From: Monocercomonoides exilis
Lineage: Eukaryota; Preaxostyla; Oxymonadida; Polymastigidae
NCBI GenBank assembly: GCA_001643675.2
Contig: LSRY02000026.1
Location: forward strand, 698,501-762,500
Direction of reading: 5' to 3'
Length of the DNA: 64,000 bases
The notes under the pieces were generated by a model that was not told where the DNA came from, made no database searches, and worked only from the letters and a program-made list of their open reading frames with translations. The position numbers were made by a program, and so were the translations under genes. Numbering within the stretch: position 1 is the first letter of the stretch; each line of letters starts with the position of its first letter. Below are positions 63,314-64,000 of this stretch, piece after piece.

Positions 63314-63870
63314 TGGGTGATTCTTTTTGAAGTCATAATTTTTCTTTCAAAATTTTCGAATCGAAAATTTTCATTGAACATTCACAAATGAACACTGAAA
63401 AATGAAATGACTTATTGAAGACGTCATCATCTTTATTTCTGCAAAGACATTGGTTTATGAAACAATTGGGATGTATTTAGCATCTGAATTCAAAAATTTT
63501 TTCTAATGACAAAAAAATTTTTGAAAAATATTACACCCCGAAAAAAGTTATGATTTCAAGAATAATCACCCACATGGAAAAAATTTATCTATCATCCCAA
63601 CATGGACAATTTCAGAATTTGGTGATTATTTTTGAGATCATAACTTTTTTCGGAGTGCTTTATTTCCAAATGTTGTGAGTCTTTGGAAAGATATTTTGCA
63701 TTCAAATGCAAAACACTTTCCAATTGTCTTTTCAACTATTGTCTTTGCAAAAATAAAGATGGAGATGTCTTCGATAAGTCATTTCTTTTTTCAGTGTTCC
63801 TTTTTTAATGGTTATTGGAATTTTTCGGTTCGAAAATATTGAAAGAAAAAATATGATTCAAAAATTATAA
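63314..63870. repeat. Nested inverted-repeat (foldback/MITE-like) cluster
   Basis: 63330-63470 pairs with ~63738-63865 (AAGACGTCATCATCTTTATT against AATAAAGATGGAGATGTCTT; ~80-90% by eye). A shorter terminal motif, GGGTGATTNTTTTTGAARTC, appears at 63314, inverted at ~63541-63572, and again direct at ~63621. ACAT flanks both sides of the 63314-63572 unit. No coding sequence. Confidence 0.6.
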
Positions 63871-64000
63871 ATCTATTTTACAGAACAGCAGGCTGATTCC
63901 GTGGCCTAAAAGTGGTTTAAAATTGCATTCATGCATTAAATCCAACTTTCAATTAATATTATTGTTGATTATTCAATTATTTTTTATTCAGCTTAATGAT
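63871..64000. other. Window end, no feature seen
   Basis: AT-rich with no supported frame or repeat. Confidence 0.4.

Overview
The window comes from an AT-rich nuclear genome of a microbial eukaryote. The evidence is short GT-AG introns (about 42-390 bases), giant intron-poor and intron-bearing genes, long simple-sequence tracts, and eukaryotic transposons (DIRS-like, Merlin-like, and a TA-targeting foldback element). The long open frames need only the standard genetic code. The combination of a huge surface beta-helix/pseudokinase protein, expanded lineage-specific helical-protein families and DIRS-like elements fits an oxymonad-type metamonad (for example Monocercomonoides). That placement is an inference from gene style, not from a marker gene.

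Layout. 1-486 is the 5' end of a secreted surface-protein gene (minus) that runs off the left edge. About 0.5-3.9 kb is non-coding or low complexity. 3.9-6.0 kb holds family gene A (minus) and a decayed upstream neighbour. 7.5-9.7 kb is a 2,199-base foldback element with two 916-base arms, inserted at a TA in the last codons of family gene B (9.6-11.0 kb, minus). 11-17.4 kb is mostly non-coding. 17.4-27.1 kb is a decayed DIRS-like tyrosine-recombinase retroelement (minus), split by a 3.6-kb Merlin-like transposon (20,721-24,322).

28.0-37.3 kb is one uninterrupted minus-strand gene for a ~3,084-residue receptor-like protein: signal peptide, repeated beta-helix modules, one membrane span and a pseudokinase-like tail. 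38.1-45.9 kb is a nine-exon minus-strand gene for a ~2,190-residue coiled-coil protein. Family genes C (46.6-48.0 kb) and D (49.8-51.2 kb) follow on the plus strand; D with its upstream neighbour is an inverted duplicate of the A block. 53.4-54.5 kb is a broken fragment of the beta-helix family next to a 15-base tandem repeat. 54.5-58.1 kb is low-complexity sequence. 58.1-62.8 kb is a second, more decayed DIRS-like element (plus), flanked on its right by a copy of a 397-base repeat also found inverted at 52.5 kb. The window ends in a cluster of inverted repeats.

The likely functional genes are the giant receptor, the coiled-coil protein and family genes A, C and D. Most of the remaining structure comes from transposition, segmental duplication and microsatellite growth.
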